From assembly GCA_017652765.1 (NCBI GenBank), contig JAGCAJ010000007.1, positions 53,561-117,560 on the forward strand: a DNA stretch of 64,000 bases, written 5' to 3'. Origin of the DNA: Candidatus Saccharimonadota bacterium (GTDB lineage Bacteria; Patescibacteriota; Saccharimonadia; Saccharimonadales; Saccharimonadaceae). Made by a program: the position numbers and the translations under genes. Shown here in pieces: positions 41,406 through 50,928 of the stretch; the stretch's first letter is position 1, and each line of letters opens with the position of its first letter. The notes under the pieces were generated by a model. That model ran no database searches and was not told where the DNA came from. It saw nothing but the letters and a program-made list of their open reading frames with translations.

Positions 41406-42632
41406 CTAGAATTTCTTAAATATTTTTCCAAAAAGTCCCCCGCCACTTTTCTTCGTCTTACTAGATTTACCGCCCCTACTAGCTACCTGGCCATTTTCCT
41501 TTGCGCACATCAGAGCTAGTCCTACCGCCGTTGCATACTCTGGCTTTTCTATCGCATCAGCTACTCCGCCCAGCCCCTTTGGCACACCCACCTTCACCGA
41601 TGTTTCCATTATCTCTTTAGCAAATATCTCTATGTCTTTTAGCTTTGCTCCACCACCAACCAGGACAATCCCCTCTGGCAATCTCCTATCATACTTGGCG
41701 ATTTTTAGCTCTTTTCTCACGTTCTCAAAAATCTCTGCTAGCCTTGCTTCTACAATCTCGTTAATCTCTGCCCGCGCAAAAATCATTTCCTCACGCCCCT
41801 TGCGGATAATAATTTCCCCTGTTACTTCCTCGTCTAGGCCCTTTGCCACAAATCGCCTTTTAATATCTTCCGCCAGCTCCGGTTCTATCTGAAGCACAAT
41901 CGCAAGATCATTCGTGATATTATGTGCGCCTACCGGTATAACCCCTACATATTGCAAATCGCCTTCCTCATAGATGGCTACGCTCGTTGTTGAGCCCCCA
42001 AGGTCTACTACTGCTACCCCATTCTCCCTTTGTTTCTCAGTCAAAACCGCCGTTGCCCCTGCTACTACACTTGGCACCAGTTTATCAGCCACCACCTTTG
42101 CCCCCTCTGTCGCCTTTCTGAGATTAATTGCATTCGGCGCCAGCGCTGATATCACGCTCGCCTCTAACTCTAGTCTAGACCCCGTCATTCCTAGCGGGTC
42201 TTTAATTCCCGCTTGGCCATCCAACGTATAGGACAATGGCAAAACATCTAAAATATCCCTATTAGCTGGCACTCGCCCCACTACCGACGCCTGTTCCACC
42301 CTAACCAAATCATCTTCGTTTATCTCATGGTCTTCCGGCCCCACCGCAATCATCCCTGTCGCCTTCACGCTCATTACATGAGCACCGTTTATAGAAACAT
42401 ACGCCGAATTTACCTCAAACCCACTCATTCGTTCTACTTCACCCAACATCTTATCTATCGACTCTGCTGGGCCAGTCAGATTCGCTACTACCCCTTTTCT
42501 CATCCCCGCATTCGGACCTTCATTATAGCCCACTACAGAAATCTCGCCGTCTTTTCCAACCGTCGCAACTACCGCCCGGACGTTCTCCGTCCCGACATCA
42601 AGCCCTACTGCATACTTAGAGACTTCATCCAT
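41406..42632 (-). CDS. ftsA: Cell-division protein FtsA
   Basis: Actin-like membrane tether of the Z ring. 408 residues from ATG 42632 (MDEVSKYAVGLDVGTENVR); this start is preferred over an upstream one because it lies 6 nt after TGCTATAAT. Motifs: phosphate-1 GLDVGTENVR, phosphate-2 VVDLGGSTTSVAIY, adenosine VLVGGGAKL, and the C-terminal amphipathic GGGLFGKIFKKF. Confidence 0.94.
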   Translation of the reverse strand: MDEVSKYAVGLDVGTENVRAVVATVGKDGEISVVGYNEGPNAGMRKGVVANLTGPAESIDKMLGEVERMSGFEVNSAYVSINGAHVMSVKATGMIAVGPEDHEINEDDLVRVEQASVVGRVPANRDILDVLPLSYTLDGQAGIKDPLGMTGSRLELEASVISALAPNAINLRKATEGAKVVADKLVPSVVAGATAVLTEKQRENGVAVVDLGGSTTSVAIYEEGDLQYVGVIPVGAHNITNDLAIVLQIEPELAEDIKRRFVAKGLDEEVTGEIIIRKGREEMIFARAEINEIVEARLAEIFENVRKELKIAKYDRRLPEGIVLVGGGAKLKDIEIFAKEIMETSVKVGVPKGLGGVADAIEKPEYATAVGLALMCAKENGQVASRGGKSSKTKKSGGGLFGKIFKKF

Positions 42633-42638
42633 AGCCTC

Positions 42639-42647
42639 ATTATAGCA
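42639..42647 (-). promoter_or_regulatory. Leaderless-type extended -10 of ftsA
   Basis: TGCTATAAT on the minus strand, then 6 nt, then the ATG. Confidence 0.6.
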
Positions 42648-42656
42648 CAAGCTTTT

Positions 42657-43406
42657 TTATTCTGGTAGCGTCAATATTTCGTGTCCAGTCTCGGTAACCA
42701 GAATTGTATGCTCACAATGACACCCAAACGACCCATCATTCATCACTACGGTCCACCCACTCCCATCTTTTGCGATGTGATTTGCCGGCTTGCCTAGAGA
42801 CGACATTGGCTCAATACAGAGAGTGTCTCCCACTTTTAGCGTATATCCATGTCCCCTTTTGCCATAATTTGGCACATCCGGAGACTCGTGCATCTTCTTC
42901 CCAATAAAATGCCCCACATAGTTCTCAATCACCCCTAGTTTCCCCTTTTCTAGCACTTTCTGTACAGCATATCCAATGTCTCCTAGCTTTGCCCCTGGTT
43001 TTACTTGCTCTATCCCCTCAGCTAGCGCACTCTCCGTCACAGAAATCATCTTCTTTACTGCTGGCGACCCCTTTCCGCCTACAATCATCGTAAATGCCGA
43101 ATCGGTATAGTACCCCTTATACTTAATCACCATATCAAACGATACTTTATCCCCCTCTTCCAGGATATAATCAGATGGCGCCCCATGCACTAATTGCTCA
43201 TTTACAGAGATACAAATCGCCCCCGGGAACTTTTCTTCTAGCTCGTCATAGGCTACACTTGCCCCGCGCCTTACCACTTCTTCTCTCACCCAGGCATCAA
43301 TTTCCTTCTCGCTCATCCCCGGCTTTACATACTCTCTTAGGTCTCTAAGTAGCCCTCCTAGAATATGTCCACCCTCTCTCATCGCTGTTACTTTTTCTTT
43401 ATCCAT
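42657..43406 (-). CDS. map: Methionine aminopeptidase, type I
   Basis: Removes N-terminal methionine. 249 residues with the five metal ligands in place: FDMVIKYKGYYTDSAFT, GHFIGKKMHESPDVPN, LCIEPMSSL and the final CHCEHTILVTETG. Downstream of adk (6-nt gap), a common pairing. Confidence 0.94.
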   Translation of the reverse strand: MDKEKVTAMREGGHILGGLLRDLREYVKPGMSEKEIDAWVREEVVRRGASVAYDELEEKFPGAICISVNEQLVHGAPSDYILEEGDKVSFDMVIKYKGYYTDSAFTMIVGGKGSPAVKKMISVTESALAEGIEQVKPGAKLGDIGYAVQKVLEKGKLGVIENYVGHFIGKKMHESPDVPNYGKRGHGYTLKVGDTLCIEPMSSLGKPANHIAKDGSGWTVVMNDGSFGCHCEHTILVTETGHEILTLPE

Positions 43407-43412
43407 ATCTGT

Positions 43413-44036
43413 CTATTCTCCGTAGCTTTTTTCTCTTTCTATTGCGTCATTTTCTATGCTATCTATTTCATCATCTTTCCATACCTCAGGAGAGTCTGGC
43501 ATAATCTCCTGAATAACTTTTGTAACCCTCTCGGTCACTTCATCAAAACTCCCCACGCCGTCCACATGCATAATCGGTACTCCCTGCTTTTCTAACAGGG
43601 GTAAAATTGAACAAATATTTTGTTCAAAGATTTCAAACCGACGTTTTACTACTTCTTCTGTGTCATCCTCGCGCCCACGATCCTCAATCCTCTTCCATAG
43701 CTCTTCTACTGGCACATCTAGCACAATCGCCCCTTTAATGTTGCCAAAGAACTCCGAATTTTTGTCTGCCAACATGATTTCTGTCTGCTTTACGTCGCGC
43801 GGATATCCGTCTAACACTATTTCCATCCCCTCCGCTTCCGCAAACTCAATCTGTTTATTCATTAGTCGCACTACAGTCTCGTCGTTAACTAGCTCCCCCT
43901 TCTTTAGAATCTCATCAAATTCTCCAGCATCGCGTAAAACCTGGCCCACAGAAAGCCATCTCCACCCATATTTGTCCGCTATAATTCTCCCCTGCGTACT
44001 TTTACCACTGCCTGCCGGCCCAAAAAATATAATCAT
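43413..44036 (-). CDS. adk: Adenylate kinase
   Basis: Converts AMP and ATP to ADP. 207 residues: P-loop GPAGSGKSTQGRI (6-18), LDGYPRDVKQ and LEKQGVPIMHVDG. The lid is short, with no zinc cysteines (RIEDRGREDDTEEVVKRRF). An AAAGGAG site precedes the ATG. Confidence 0.92.
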   Translation of the reverse strand: MIIFFGPAGSGKSTQGRIIADKYGWRWLSVGQVLRDAGEFDEILKKGELVNDETVVRLMNKQIEFAEAEGMEIVLDGYPRDVKQTEIMLADKNSEFFGNIKGAIVLDVPVEELWKRIEDRGREDDTEEVVKRRFEIFEQNICSILPLLEKQGVPIMHVDGVGSFDEVTERVTKVIQEIMPDSPEVWKDDEIDSIENDAIEREKSYGE

Positions 44037-44071
44037 TCCACACTCCTTTCCCCTATTATACCAAATCCATA

Positions 44072-44096
44072 GAAAAAATCGCCAAGATTGGCGATT
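44072..44096 (-). terminator. rpsU terminator
   Basis: AATCGCCA/TGGCGATT hairpin with a minus-strand T-run, after the rpsU stop. Confidence 0.75.
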
Positions 44097-44112
44097 CTTT
44101 CATGAATTGAAT

Positions 44113-44331
44113 TTACTTTAGGCCAAGCTTCATGCGCTCAGTTTTTTCAGCCTTTCTAATTTCACGAAGAATGGCTTTTTTACGGCGTTCTCTCTTAGAA
44201 ATAGGCTTAGAAAAACGAGTCTGGGACTTAGCTAGTGGCATCACACCACTCTGTAAAACCTTACGATTGAAACGGCGAATAATGTTTTCATTCGCTTCAC
44301 TCTGGTCTTTTCTTGTAACTTTTATTGCCAT
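44113..44331 (-). CDS. rpsU: 30S ribosomal protein S21
   Basis: 72 residues from ATG 44331 (MAIKVTRKDQSEANENIIRR), with the basic family core FSKPISKRERRKKAILR. A TATAAT lies 10 nt before the ATG. Monocistronic, with its own terminator. Confidence 0.88.
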   Translation of the reverse strand: MAIKVTRKDQSEANENIIRRFNRKVLQSGVMPLAKSQTRFSKPISKRERRKKAILREIRKAEKTERMKLGLK

Positions 44332-44375
44332 ATTGCTCTTCATTATACCAGATAACACCAAGAATTTCAACACCT

Positions 44376-46037
44376 TTAATAGAAATTAAGTTTCAAAATC
44401 CTTCCCTCTGCGCTCCTAATTCCGTTCCATTCATTCTCCGTTAGTACTACCCAGAGATTCGCTCTCCCTCCCGACCTTAATTCCAGCCACTCCTCCGGCG
44501 CATTAAACGCCACCAGCTTTATAGATTTGCCATCTTCACCCCTGGCTAATATTCTTAAATGTTGCCCCTCCGCCCCCATTCTAGACACATCCAATAAAAA
44601 CGCATCCGGAATCAAAAATACCGGCTCAGGATTGCCCTCCCCAAACGGCTCCAACTGAGAAATCTCCTCCAAAAGATCTAAATTTAGCTCCCCCACCTCC
44701 GTTACTACTAAATCTTCTTTTGTATCCAAGAACCTTTCCTGATTTTTTAGCCCTAGCCCCCTATAATACTCATTTATTTTCTGCCGAAATTCCTCAAAAT
44801 TCTCTGTGTTTAGCTTCACTCCACACGCCGCCGCATGCCCTCCTCCCCCTATTAGTAGATCTTGGCACTCGGACAAAGCTAGTGCTAAATTAAATTCTCC
44901 AAAGCTCCTTCCCGACCCCTTTAGCGCCCCATCTACCTCTGTCAATACAAAACTCGGCTTCCTATATTTCTCTGTTAATCTCCCCGCAATAATCCCCACA
45001 ATCCCCTCGTTGAATTCCCCCTTCACCACTATCACCGAATCATTTATCTCCCCCTGTTTTTCTAGTTTATTTACAGCCTTGTTTTGCTGACTTTTCCGCT
45101 CCGCGTTTAGCCTATCTAGTTCCCCCGCTAACTTCGCCGCCTCTACCCTAGATTTCGTAGTGAGAAGTTTTAGTGCCAACTCCGCCGTATGTAGCCTTCC
45201 CGCCGCATTTAATCTCGGCCCTATCTGAAATCCTATTGTTTCTGCATTGATTTTCTTTGTCTGTGCCACCCGCATTAGCTCTACCAGCCCCGGCCTCCTC
45301 GTCTTTTTTAGCACAATCATCCCAAATTTACAGATAATCCGGTTGTCTTTTATCAGCTTCATCGCATCACAGATAATTCCAACCATCGCTAGGTCCATTA
45401 GCCATTTTTCTTGCCCCGCTCTTATTTCTCCTCTGTTTGCTAACGCTTTTGCCATCATAAATGCTACTCCCGCCCCCGATAATTCCTCTAACCCAGAGAT
45501 ATCTACAAGAGAAGCCCCATCTATAATTTCTGCCTGCCTAGCTAGTACCTGCTTCCTAAATTCCGGCCGCTTTGGGTTTACCACCGCCACTGCTTTCGGT
45601 ATTTCTCCCATCACCTCATGATGGTCCGTCACCACCACGTCTATCCCAGACTTAGCTAGCTCATCAATAATCTCCCCATTATTACTCCCGCAATCCACCG
45701 TTATTACTAATTTCACCCTTGTTTTCTTTGCTCGCTCTACTAGCCTTTTGCTCATTCCATACCCATCCACAAACCTATCCGGAAGCATATATTCCACCCC
45801 CGTTACTCCCAGCATTTCTAGAGTATCTAGCATTATCGCCGTTGCCGTCACGCCATCTACGTCGTAATCCCCATAAACCAGTATCTTTTCACCCCTATCG
45901 CGCGCCAAAATTAACCTCTCTATCGCAGAAATCATATCCGGCAATTCCTCTGGCGAAGTTAATTTTTCATATTTTGGCGCAAGAAAATCCCGGCCCACAC
46001 CCCTTATCTGGAGTAACTGTTCAAATATTTTGTTCAT
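44376..46037 (-). CDS. recJ: Single-stranded-DNA exonuclease RecJ
   Basis: 5'-3' exonuclease for recombination and repair. 553 residues: DHH motifs YGDYDVDGVTATAIM, VKLVITVDCGSNN and VVVTDHHEVM, then the DHHA1 domain with LIGGGGHAAACGVKL, and an OB fold. The ATG overlaps the stop of the winged-helix gene (TAATG). Confidence 0.93.
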   Translation of the reverse strand: MNKIFEQLLQIRGVGRDFLAPKYEKLTSPEELPDMISAIERLILARDRGEKILVYGDYDVDGVTATAIMLDTLEMLGVTGVEYMLPDRFVDGYGMSKRLVERAKKTRVKLVITVDCGSNNGEIIDELAKSGIDVVVTDHHEVMGEIPKAVAVVNPKRPEFRKQVLARQAEIIDGASLVDISGLEELSGAGVAFMMAKALANRGEIRAGQEKWLMDLAMVGIICDAMKLIKDNRIICKFGMIVLKKTRRPGLVELMRVAQTKKINAETIGFQIGPRLNAAGRLHTAELALKLLTTKSRVEAAKLAGELDRLNAERKSQQNKAVNKLEKQGEINDSVIVVKGEFNEGIVGIIAGRLTEKYRKPSFVLTEVDGALKGSGRSFGEFNLALALSECQDLLIGGGGHAAACGVKLNTENFEEFRQKINEYYRGLGLKNQERFLDTKEDLVVTEVGELNLDLLEEISQLEPFGEGNPEPVFLIPDAFLLDVSRMGAEGQHLRILARGEDGKSIKLVAFNAPEEWLELRSGGRANLWVVLTENEWNGIRSAEGRILKLNFY

Positions 46038-46336
46038 TATCCAATTGTCTTACTTTGATTCTTTTGGTTAGACATTGATTGGCTTTTTATTACCATACTC
46101 TGCAGCTCTTTTAGGAGCGGAAATTGTTTATTCGTCTGATAGATATTAGTGTTCCCACGCTTCGTTACAATTAGGAAATTCCCCTTCTCTAGCCTTTTTA
46201 ATTCCCTCTGAATATTTCCAGCATCCTCTTTAATTAGCTTAGAAAGCCCTCTTACATGCGTCTTAAAATCTGGATATTTTGCAAAAACCACTAGGATTTT
46301 CCGTCGCACCCTTGATGTAATAAAAACATCCAACAT
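46037..46336 (-). CDS. Winged-helix transcriptional regulator
   Basis: 99 residues. The first 80 form an ArsR/MarR-like winged helix (ARKIL-type SRVRRKILVVF, then LSKLIKEDAGNIQRELKRLE and wing LIVTKRGNTNIYQT). No metal-binding cysteines. It is divergent from priA and in an operon with recJ, so it may regulate this shared promoter region (inference). Confidence 0.7.
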   Translation of the reverse strand: MLDVFITSRVRRKILVVFAKYPDFKTHVRGLSKLIKEDAGNIQRELKRLEKGNFLIVTKRGNTNIYQTNKQFPLLKELQSMVIKSQSMSNQKNQSKTIG

Positions 46337-46369
46337 TTTTCTACCTCGCTTTGTTTTTTAATTACTTTG

Positions 46370-46411
46370 ATTATACATCATTTCGTGTATTTTTTACAAC
46401 ACTGCTATAAT
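46370..46411. promoter_or_regulatory. Divergent promoters of the regulator gene and priA
   Basis: Minus strand: TTGTAA, 18 nt, TATAAT (46370-46375). Plus strand: TGCTATAAT with TATAAT at 46406-46411, 6 nt before the priA ATG. The two overlap face to face. Confidence 0.6.
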
Positions 46412-46417
46412 AGAGCC

Positions 46418-48409
46418 ATGTTCTATGAGGTGATCCCAATTCGTGTTTTTCGTGCTGGCTCCGGCGTACTTACCTATTCCTCAGATTTAAAGCTAAAACC
46501 CGGCCACATCGTCGAAATCCCTCTAGGAAGAGGTAAAACTTATGGCATTATTTTTAAGAAGGTTGCCTCTGTCGATTTCCCTACTAAGCCCATCACCCGC
46601 CTCCTCTATGATACCCCCCTCCCCTCTCACGTCCTAAAATCCATCCCCTGGCTCAGCTCCTACTACCTCACCCCATTACCGTTAGTAGCTAAATTATTCC
46701 TCCCCCAAGGTCTTGGCAAAAAACGAAGAATCGCAAGCAAGTCGGCGATTAGCAACGGGCCGGAGCGAAGCATATGCATACAAAACTCCTGTTTGTCCGA
46801 CCAAGCTTCCAACGACAATATCCCCCTTAACCCTGCCCAAAAACAAGCCCTACGAGCTCTTCAGACCGCCTCTACCCCCACTAGACTATTGCATGGCGTT
46901 ACCGGTAGTGGTAAAACCAATATCTATCTCAAACTCGCCGAGAATGCCTTACAGGCCCAAAAATCCACCATTCTCCTCGTCCCCGAAATCGCCCTTACCT
47001 CCCAACTCGTCCAAGTTTTTAAGCATATTTTTCGCACTAATATCTGCCTTATCCACTCCAAGCAAACTGAGGCCGAGCGCCACCTTATCTGGGAATCTAT
47101 CCTAAATTCCACCACTCCCCAAATTATCATCGGCCCCCGTTCTGCCCTTCTCTCCCCCGCTCACAACCTCGGCCTTATTATTATCGACGAGGCCCACGAA
47201 TCCACCTATTTCCAAGAAAACACCCCCAAATATTCCGCGCTCCGCCTGGCTAGTTTCATGGCGCATACCGCCAAAATCCCTTGCATCCTCGGCACCGCCA
47301 CCCCTCTTACCGCTGATTATTATCTCGCCAAGTCTAAAAATGCTCTTATCCCCCTTGATAAAAAGGCAAAATCTACCGCCAAGCCTCCCAAATTTCACGT
47401 TATTAGTCTCCGCGAAGATAATAATTTCACCAAAAACCGCTATTTTTCCGACGCACTTCTAGAGAACATTACGAGCAATCTCAAAAACCACCACCAAACC
47501 CTCATTTTTCATAACCGTCGTGGCTCCGCCCCTCTTACTATCTGTGAAAACTGTGGCTGGCAAGCCCTCTGCCCTAACTGTTTTCTCCCCCTTACTCTCC
47601 ACTCTGACTCCTATAATCTTATCTGCCATACCTGCGGACATACTTCTAAAGTCCCCTCTGCTTGCCCGGATTGTCATCATCCCAGTATTATACATAAAGG
47701 TTTTGGCACCAAACTTCTAGAAACCGAGCTAAAAAAGCTCTTTCCTACCGCCAAAATCATCCGTTTTGACGCCGATAACGCCAAAGCAGAAACTCTAGAT
47801 GCCAAATTTACAGAGGTAAAAAACGGCGACTACGATATTATCGTTGGCACCCAGACTATCGCCAAAGGCCTAGATCTCCCTCTCCTCGCCACCGTTGGCA
47901 TCGTCCAAGCCGACGCCGGCCTTTCTCTCCCAGATTATTCCGCCGAAGAAAAAACCTTCCATCTCTTAACTCAGGTCATTGGTCGCGTTGGGCGCGGACA
48001 CCTAGACGCCGCCGATGTTTTTGTCCAAACTTACCAACCCGACCACCCCATCATCACTTCCGCCCTTAAAAACGACTATATTAGTTTTTATAATCATACT
48101 CTGCACCAGAGAAAACTTGGCCATTTCCCACCGTTTTACTACCTCGCCAAAGTTTCCGTTACCTACAAAACCGAAGCCACCACTATTAAATACATCAAAA
48201 AACTCTATTCTACCCTCTCTAACACCCCTGATAAATCTTTTATCATCTCAAAACCTACCCCCGCCTTCCACGAACATACTAGCCTCGGCTACACTTGGCA
48301 AATCACCTTGCGCAGTCGCTCTCGCGCCACTCTCCTAGAAATTCTCAAATCCCTAGAAACCGACTCTACTAAATACCATTTTTCTATCGACCCCCCTACC
48401 CTCCTCTAG
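46418..48409 (+). CDS. priA: Primosomal helicase PriA with a repeat-derived segment
   Basis: Restarts stalled replication forks. 663 residues from ATG 46418. Order: 3'-DNA-binding domain, helicase with Walker A HGVTGSGKTNIYLK and DEAH box IIIDEAHES, zinc cysteines CENCGWQALCPNCF and CHTCG/CPDCH, and a C-terminal domain. Residues ~113-127 (NGPERSICIQNSCLS region) are encoded by a 40-bp repeat also found at 3164-3203; it lies in the linker before the helicase domain. Leaderless-type start. Confidence 0.92.
   Translation: MFYEVIPIRVFRAGSGVLTYSSDLKLKPGHIVEIPLGRGKTYGIIFKKVASVDFPTKPITRLLYDTPLPSHVLKSIPWLSSYYLTPLPLVAKLFLPQGLGKKRRIASKSAISNGPERSICIQNSCLSDQASNDNIPLNPAQKQALRALQTASTPTRLLHGVTGSGKTNIYLKLAENALQAQKSTILLVPEIALTSQLVQVFKHIFRTNICLIHSKQTEAERHLIWESILNSTTPQIIIGPRSALLSPAHNLGLIIIDEAHESTYFQENTPKYSALRLASFMAHTAKIPCILGTATPLTADYYLAKSKNALIPLDKKAKSTAKPPKFHVISLREDNNFTKNRYFSDALLENITSNLKNHHQTLIFHNRRGSAPLTICENCGWQALCPNCFLPLTLHSDSYNLICHTCGHTSKVPSACPDCHHPSIIHKGFGTKLLETELKKLFPTAKIIRFDADNAKAETLDAKFTEVKNGDYDIIVGTQTIAKGLDLPLLATVGIVQADAGLSLPDYSAEEKTFHLLTQVIGRVGRGHLDAADVFVQTYQPDHPIITSALKNDYISFYNHTLHQRKLGHFPPFYYLAKVSVTYKTEATTIKYIKKLYSTLSNTPDKSFIISKPTPAFHEHTSLGYTWQITLRSRSRATLLEILKSLETDSTKYHFSIDPPTLL
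46755..46794. repeat. Dispersed 40-bp repeat inside priA
   Basis: Starts ACGGGCCGGAGCGAAGCATA and differs from 3164-3203 at one of 40 positions. An adjacent hairpin AATCGC/GCGATT (46730-46750) precedes it. Confidence 0.85.
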
Positions 48410-49023
48410 TCTTTCATCCCTATCTTATTTTTCAAGTCTATCAACATCTCTACCTTTACATCCATCACCTCTCCTCGCCAATCCACTAACTCTCGTATCT
48501 TATCGGACGGCAATTCTGGATGACAAACAATAATCGGCGCATCTTGCGCCGATTTTACTTCCTCTATTATCTGTTCTTTACTGGGCCATTCCGTTCTTAC
48601 TAGTTCCACCCACCCCGCGGGGTCGGGCTCTCTCACCTCTGTTTCCTGGCACTTGGCCTTTATCTTTTGATACTCCTCTAACCTCCGTATATTCATTGAC
48701 ACTAACACATACACCGTTCTCAGCTTCTTAATTAACTTCGCCATTCCCCATCCATAACTTACAAATCGTTGCTTAGGATACCTTTTAGCTAATATACTCT
48801 CACACACCATCGCCCCCAGTGGGTCCGCCAGTACAATAATTTTATACTTTCCTATCACCGGAACTACATCTTTCTCTGTTGTTTCTAGTACCCTCCTCGT
48901 AGAAGCATCCCTAAAATCCTCCGTACTGACCATTCTATCTACCTCTATCGGCAATTCCCCCTCTAGAAACCTCGCCACCGCCTCTGTGCTTCCTTCGCTT
49001 CCATAAACCAAAATCTGATTCAT
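48406..49023 (-). CDS. Protein of unknown function, possibly racemase-fold
   Basis: 205 residues, soluble alpha/beta. Starts MNQILVYGSEGSTEAVARFL; later KIIVLADPLGAMVCESILA, a WVELV region and IIVCHPELPSDKIRELVDW. The order faintly echoes the two lobes of Asp/Glu racemases, but the catalytic-cysteine motifs do not match, so I give no function. It overlaps priA tail to tail by 4 nt. Confidence 0.5.
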   Translation of the reverse strand: MNQILVYGSEGSTEAVARFLEGELPIEVDRMVSTEDFRDASTRRVLETTEKDVVPVIGKYKIIVLADPLGAMVCESILAKRYPKQRFVSYGWGMAKLIKKLRTVYVLVSMNIRRLEEYQKIKAKCQETEVREPDPAGWVELVRTEWPSKEQIIEEVKSAQDAPIIVCHPELPSDKIRELVDWRGEVMDVKVEMLIDLKNKIGMKD

Positions 49024-49118
49024 ATCGTCATCTTATCATGCCCAAAATTCCACCCCTGTTTTATCTGTGCCTTTATACCACATCCTAAGGCATAGCTCTT
49101 TCCTCTTATCTTAAAATA

Positions 49119-49127
49119 TGCTATAAT
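49119..49127 (+). promoter_or_regulatory. Leaderless-type extended -10 of def
   Basis: TGCTATAAT, then 7 nt, then ATG 49135. Confidence 0.6.
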
Positions 49128-49134
49128 TACTTCT

Positions 49135-49707
49135 ATGGAAATCATCACCACACCTAATCCTTTACTTAGAAAAAAATCCACCCGCGTAGGTGTGATTGAT
49201 GATGAAATCAAAGATATTATTTCCAAAATGACCAAAAATTCCCTAGATTGGGAAACCCTCCACCCGCACGAACTTTCCGCCGCCATGGCTGCTCCCCAGC
49301 TCGGAATCAACCGTCGCATTATCATCGTGCGCGACGATTTAGACGACAAAGACAACAATCATTTTACCGCCCTTATTAACCCAGAAGTCGTCAGAACCGA
49401 AGGCAAAACCGTCAAAGATTACGAAGGCTGTCTCTCTGTCCCAGAAATCTACGGCCTCGTTCCTCGCCCAGAAAAGGTCAAAGTAAAAGCCCTCCTAGAA
49501 GACGGCACCGAAGCCCGCATCAAAGCCGAAGGCTACCTTGCTCGTACTTTGATGCACGAAATCGACCACTTAAACGGTATTCTCTTTATCGACCACATCA
49601 AAGACGACACCGACGCTTTCTACAAACTCGACAAAAACGGCGACCTAAAGCCTCTAGACTACAACAAGCATATTAAAGGAAATAAGGACCTCTTCCCTGA
49701 TGACTAA
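49135..49707 (+). CDS. def: Peptide deformylase
   Basis: Removes formyl from nascent Met. 190 residues with the three family motifs: AAPQLGI (G replaced by A at the first position), EGCLSVP and HEIDHLNG (Cys and two His bind the metal). Overlaps fmt by 8 nt, giving an operon of opposing reactions. Confidence 0.95.
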   Translation: MEIITTPNPLLRKKSTRVGVIDDEIKDIISKMTKNSLDWETLHPHELSAAMAAPQLGINRRIIIVRDDLDDKDNNHFTALINPEVVRTEGKTVKDYEGCLSVPEIYGLVPRPEKVKVKALLEDGTEARIKAEGYLARTLMHEIDHLNGILFIDHIKDDTDAFYKLDKNGDLKPLDYNKHIKGNKDLFPDD

Positions 49708-50494
49708 AATTATCTTCTTTGGCAATGGCCCTCTCGCCGACTATACTCTAAACACTCTAAAATCTAACGGCTGCGAAATTATCTTCCATGCACGCGAAAA
49801 GTCCGACCTAGAAGAAGTTAGACACCTCAAATCCGCCGACACATCTGGCGAACTTCACGGCGTCCTAGCCTCATTTGGTGTCATCATTAAAAATGACGTC
49901 CTAGGCCTTTTCGAACCAGAAGGTATTTTAAATATCCACCCCTCTCTCCTCCCTAAATATCGTGGCCCTTCCCCTATAGAATCCGCTATTTTAAGCAGAG
50001 ATACAGAATTTGGCGTCTCTGTCATGAAACTCGCTCCCGCTATGGACGCCGGCCCAATTTATTTTCAAACCTCAATTACTCTAGAGCGCCCTATTAAGGA
50101 CGACGTTTACCGTCTCCTTGCCACCTCTGGCGCCAATTGGCTTGCCCAAAATATCGAACATCTCCCGACTCCTTCTCCCCAAGATAACACTAACGCCACC
50201 TATACACAGAAATTCGACAAATCCATGTCCCCCCTAGACCCAGAACATCATACTGCTACGGAGTTGGATTGTCAGGTTCGCGCTTTTGCTGGCTTTCCTA
50301 AGAGCAAATTCAGCTTCTTTGGCCTAGATTGTATTATCATTTCTGCTCATGTTGCTTCCATAAAAGAAAAAGACGACGCCCATACATTATATATACAATG
50401 TCATGATGGCAGTCGCCTTATTATTGACGAAATCCAACCCGCCGGTCGCAAGGCTATGAACGCAAAGTCCTTCCTAAACGGCTACGCCCGCTAA
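49700..50494 (+). CDS. fmt: Methionyl-tRNA formyltransferase
   Basis: Formylates initiator Met-tRNA. 264 residues, about 50 shorter than usual, mainly by a reduced C-terminal domain. Catalytic region: ILNIHPSLLPKYRGPSPIES (Asn/His), followed by VMKLAPAMDAGPIYFQ (Asp). Its end overlaps the convergent gene by 21 nt. Confidence 0.92.
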   Translation: MTKIIFFGNGPLADYTLNTLKSNGCEIIFHAREKSDLEEVRHLKSADTSGELHGVLASFGVIIKNDVLGLFEPEGILNIHPSLLPKYRGPSPIESAILSRDTEFGVSVMKLAPAMDAGPIYFQTSITLERPIKDDVYRLLATSGANWLAQNIEHLPTPSPQDNTNATYTQKFDKSMSPLDPEHHTATELDCQVRAFAGFPKSKFSFFGLDCIIISAHVASIKEKDDAHTLYIQCHDGSRLIIDEIQPAGRKAMNAKSFLNGYAR

Positions 50495-50899
50495 AATCTC
50501 TGGTGCTTTTTGTTTAATTTCTGCTTTCAAATCATCTACTACGCCCTGTACTATCTGATGATAATCTGGCTTATTTTTCTGCACCCACTTAATAGAAAGA
50601 TATTCCCCAATAATCTCCCATGTACCTTCTTTTACGCCGTAACTCTCTAGTAATTTCTGATAAATCGGGTCCGTCCTAAAATCCATTCCCAGCTCCGACA
50701 CTACCTTCCTGATTGTCTGCTGGTCATTATTCATAATCCCTTCAAATTCCGCAATCTGGGCCTCAGACAATCCCTGGCTCATTTTAGTCCCCACCCTTAG
50801 CTCTAGCTCTTCCTGAGCCTGCGCCAAGAATTCTTGTTTTTTATCTTCTGGAAGACTCGACAATCCCACCTCCAAAAGAAAATTGTCGTCAAATTTCAT
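50474..50899 (-). CDS. DUF5663-like protein
   Basis: 141 residues, helical, soluble. LLEVGLSSLPEDKKQEFLAQ and then ELELRVGTKMSQGLSEAQIA fit the DUF5663 family of CPR bacteria. Function unknown. It lies 29 nt downstream of nothing in its direction except infB's end upstream at 50929 belongs to a different, preceding transcript; they could be co-transcribed. Confidence 0.6.
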   Translation of the reverse strand: MKFDDNFLLEVGLSSLPEDKKQEFLAQAQEELELRVGTKMSQGLSEAQIAEFEGIMNNDQQTIRKVVSELGMDFRTDPIYQKLLESYGVKEGTWEIIGEYLSIKWVQKNKPDYHQIVQGVVDDLKAEIKQKAPEILAGVAV

Positions 50900-50928
50900 A
50901 ATCTAAGTATAAGCAATATTTTACAAAA

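Noticed and set aside
48406..49023. Glutamate racemase (murI)
   Set aside because: The catalytic Cys motifs of MurI are missing; resemblance is limited to general fold-like patterns.
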